Shown piece after piece: positions 6,626 to 8,514 of a stretch of 8,514 bases of DNA; the first letter of the stretch is position 1; each line of letters starts with the position of its first letter. The stretch lies in the NCBI GenBank assembly GCA_003538615.1, contig DPRT01000211.1, forward strand, positions 14,656-23,169. Direction: 5' to 3'. A program made the translations under genes and the position numbers. A model generated the notes under the pieces. It ran no database searches and was not told where the DNA came from. It saw only the letters and a list, made by a program, of their open reading frames with translations. The DNA is from Holophagaceae bacterium (GTDB lineage: Bacteria; Acidobacteriota; Holophagae; Holophagales; Holophagaceae).

Positions 6626-7786
6626 TCACCGGTACCGCTTCTTCAGCCACTTCTGCGGATCCTGGGGCTGGGCCTGGTGGCGGATCTCGAAGCCGAGGCG
6701 GGGACCATCCACCGTGTCGCCCACGGCGCCCACGGGCTCTCCGGCCTTGAGCACCTGGCCCTTGGCCACCTGGAGGCCCAGGAGGTGGGTGTAGAGGCTG
6801 AACCACCCGGCGCCGTGATCCAGGATCACCACGGGCCCGTAGCTCTGGTAATAGTCCGCGAAGGCCACCTTGCCATCGGCCACGGCGGCCACGGGGGCGC
6901 CGCCGGTGGCCGCGATGAGCAGACCGCTCTGCACGGTCCTGGTGCGGAAGCGCGGGTGCAGGTGCTCGCCGAACCCCTGGGCCAGGGTGCCCTCCACGGG
7001 CTGGGGCAGGCCGCCCTGCAGGGAGGCGAAGCTCACGGCGGCCTCGAATGCCTCGCCCTTGGGCTTGCCCAGCAGGCCCGCCAGCAGGCGCTCCAGCTGG
7101 ACCGCCTCCTCCGCCAGCTCCGACTGGGCCTGCTTCTGGGCGGCCTCGTCCTTCTGCAGGCCGTCGAGGAACCCGTTGAGCTTTTCCTCCTGGAGCCGCA
7201 GCGCCGCCTGGAGCTGGGCGGCCTCCTTCTCGTCGGAGGCCAGGCGCGCCAGCACCTCCTTGAGGGCCTTCTCCTTGGCCGCCAGATCCCCCTGGAGCCG
7301 GTGGATCTGGTCCAGGCGCTTGCGCTCCTGCAGGCGCGCCCAGGCCAGCATGCGGCCCCGCACGAGCCAGGCCTCCAGGTCCTTGAAGGTGGCGTACATG
7401 CCCAGGTCCCCCCAGGGTCCCAGGGCCTGCATCCAGCGCACCTGCTTGCGGAGGCCCCCCTGCAGCTTCAGCACCTCGCCCTGGATGCGCGCCTGCTCGC
7501 GGCTGATGACCTGGACCTCGCTCTGGGCCTGGTCCCGCCGCAGCCTTGCGCCCTCCACCTGGGCCTTGGCCCGGTCCCGTTGCAGCGAGATGCCCTGGAT
7601 CTCCACCAGCACGCCCTTGCGCCGCTTCTTCAGGGCCGCCAGCTGCTGATCCACCTGCCCCAGGCGCCCCTGGATGACCGCGAGCTTCTGGCGCAGCGCC
7701 GCCGGGTCCTGGACCGTCTGGCCCAGCAGGATCACCGGGAGGAGGAAGCCCAGAGCGCGGCGCACCCGGCTATTTCCGTCCACCAC
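6626..7786 (-). CDS. EnvC-like murein hydrolase activator: coiled coil plus degenerate LytM (M23) domain
   Basis: The product has 386 residues. An N-terminal hydrophobic signal (LGFLLPVILLG, about 12-22) points to export to the periplasm. Residues about 28-240 are a long Gln/Lys/Glu/Leu-rich coiled coil; residues about 259-383 are a LytM/peptidase M23 fold (GAPVAAVADGKVAFADYYQS, then GPVVILDHGAGWFSLYTHL and KAGEPVGAVGDT). Three of four zinc ligands appear lost: the usual HxGxD reads QSGLL (Q286, L290) and the usual HLHFE reads RLGFE (R363, G365). Only H334 of YTHL remains. As in EnvC and NlpD, this predicts a non-catalytic activator of cell-wall amidases in daughter-cell separation. The GTG at 7786 overlaps the upstream gene by 17 bases and has only a weak ribosome-binding site; the GTG at 7765 would give a tidier signal peptide (MRRALGFLLPVILLG) and is a real alternative. 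EnvC is usually governed by FtsEX; no ftsEX lies in this window. Confidence 0.88.
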   Translation of the reverse strand: MVDGNSRVRRALGFLLPVILLGQTVQDPAALRQKLAVIQGRLGQVDQQLAALKKRRKGVLVEIQGISLQRDRAKAQVEGARLRRDQAQSEVQVISREQARIQGEVLKLQGGLRKQVRWMQALGPWGDLGMYATFKDLEAWLVRGRMLAWARLQERKRLDQIHRLQGDLAAKEKALKEVLARLASDEKEAAQLQAALRLQEEKLNGFLDGLQKDEAAQKQAQSELAEEAVQLERLLAGLLGKPKGEAFEAAVSFASLQGGLPQPVEGTLAQGFGEHLHPRFRTRTVQSGLLIAATGGAPVAAVADGKVAFADYYQSYGPVVILDHGAGWFSLYTHLLGLQVAKGQVLKAGEPVGAVGDTVDGPRLGFEIRHQAQPQDPQKWLKKRYR

Positions 7787-8513
7787 CCGGCGGCAGCAGC
7801 ATGGCCAGGGCCCCCAGCAGCAGCGGGCCGCCGATGGACAGAGGCAGGGCCAGCGGCGAGAAGGGGTCCGAGGGCAGCTGGGCCATGGGCAGCAGGCGGA
7901 CGACGACCTCCAGCACCTTCACCTGCCCGGCGCTCCAGCCCAGGTCCTGCCCGAAGTCCAGAAAGAAGCTCAGCCGCGGCCCCAGCTCGCGGAGCAGCAG
8001 GGTGATGAGCAGCGCCAGGCCCCCGCTGGATTTCAGCAGCCGCGACAGCAGCACGGCCCACAGCAGCATCTGGAGGCCCAGCAGCAGGCCATGCAGGTCC
8101 GCCCGCAGCAGCTCCGGCGGCCAGGCCTCGCCCAGGAGGCGCCAGCTCAGCACCCACACGGGGATCAGGGCCACCTGGGACAGGAACAGCCCATGGACGA
8201 AACCCAGCCCCGTGCCCGCGAAGAAGCCCTTGAGGCGCTCACCCCGCGCCGCGGCGGCGGTCCACTGGCTCACCGGGACAAAGGCCCCCAGCACCACCAC
8301 CAGGGACACCACCCAGTACATCACCCCCTGGATGCTGCCCAGCGCATAGGCCCGCAGCGAGTCCGCCCCCAGGGGCACCTGGGTGCCGAAGACCACGATC
8401 TGGGAACCGTCCGCCCCCTGCTCGCCCCGGATGCCCATGAGCACCAGCCCCGCGAGGAACAGGCAGAGCAGCGTCCAGCCGATGCGCAGCTTCGAACTAC
8501 CGAAACGGTCCAT
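7770..8513 (-). CDS. Polytopic inner-membrane protein, possible ABC-2-type permease
   Basis: The product has 247 residues with about six hydrophobic segments: 12-28, 57-80, 98-123, 140-160, 164-187 and 220-241. I do not recognise a family with certainty. The topology, length and a possible coupling-type loop between segments 2 and 3 (SQWTAAAARGERLKGFFAG) resemble ABC-2-type permeases of the NosY kind, which work with a separate ATPase. It lacks the large periplasmic loop of FtsX, so it is not an obvious FtsX. The ATG at 8513 lies one base from the window edge, so its ribosome-binding site is unseen and a longer start upstream is possible. The TAG at 7772-7770 lies inside the start of the EnvC-like gene, which implies a shared transcript and perhaps translational coupling. 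An ATPase gene just upstream, outside the window, would support the permease reading. Confidence 0.75.
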   Translation of the reverse strand: MDRFGSSKLRIGWTLLCLFLAGLVLMGIRGEQGADGSQIVVFGTQVPLGADSLRAYALGSIQGVMYWVVSLVVVLGAFVPVSQWTAAAARGERLKGFFAGTGLGFVHGLFLSQVALIPVWVLSWRLLGEAWPPELLRADLHGLLLGLQMLLWAVLLSRLLKSSGGLALLITLLLRELGPRLSFFLDFGQDLGWSAGQVKVLEVVVRLLPMAQLPSDPFSPLALPLSIGGPLLLGALAMLLPPGGGRK

Positions 8514-8514
8514 G

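Noticed and set aside
6677..8005. Long + strand open frame of 442 residues across the EnvC-like gene and its neighbour
   Set aside because: It spans two well-supported - strand genes and reads as Leu/Gln/Gly/His-rich low-complexity sequence, the mirror of the coiled coil.
7770..8513. FtsX, as the usual partner of EnvC
   Set aside because: The protein has about six closely spaced hydrophobic segments and no large periplasmic loop, unlike FtsX with four segments and a sizeable extracytoplasmic domain.

Overview
This is a GC-rich window with strong third-position G/C bias and tightly packed protein-coding genes. I see no tRNA, rRNA, CRISPR array, transposase or phage gene. The outer-membrane-type proteins, the EnvC-like cell-wall protein and the type IV pilus/type II secretion inner-membrane protein indicate a diderm bacterium. 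High GC, a DUF4382-type lipoprotein and many Ala/Leu/Gly-rich proteins would fit Acidobacteriota of the Holophaga/Geothrix group. That placement is inference and was not tested by any search.

Layout from left to right. (1) Bases 1-1396, + strand: the 3' part of a SulP-family anion/dicarboxylate transporter with a C-terminal STAS domain, most like the DauA branch; its 5' end lies outside the window. (2) Bases 1428-2576, - strand: a secreted lipoprotein with a DUF4382-like domain and two carboxypeptidase-regulatory-like beta domains. It converges on the transporter, and a hairpin (1375-1410) lies at the junction. (3) An AT-rich island (about 2650-2712) carries the leader of the lipoprotein gene. 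(4) Bases 2710-5199, - strand: an 829-residue exported protein of unknown function. It has an N-terminal periplasmic region, a LolA/LolB-like middle region and a C-terminal beta-barrel-like part ending in phenylalanine. (5) A short divergent intergenic region (5200-5305) carries heptamer repeats. (6) Bases 5306-6493, + strand: a GspF/PilC-family inner-membrane platform protein without other pilus or secretion genes beside it. (7) Bases 6494-6625: a nested inverted-repeat region between convergent genes, probably a bidirectional terminator and possibly a dispersed REP-like element. (8) Bases 6626-7786, - strand: an EnvC-like coiled-coil plus degenerate LytM (M23) protein. (9) Bases 7770-8513, - strand: a polytopic membrane protein that overlaps the EnvC-like gene by 17 bases and is likely co-transcribed with it.

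Most genes concern the cell envelope: transport, surface lipoprotein, outer-membrane protein, pilus/secretion platform and peptidoglycan remodelling. Apart from the 7770-8513/6626-7786 pair they do not form one operon; strand changes and terminator-like hairpins separate them. The two items that most deserve follow-up are the multi-domain outer-membrane protein at 2710-5199 and the nested palindromic element at 6499-6623. I found no clear evidence of a new defence or mobile system.
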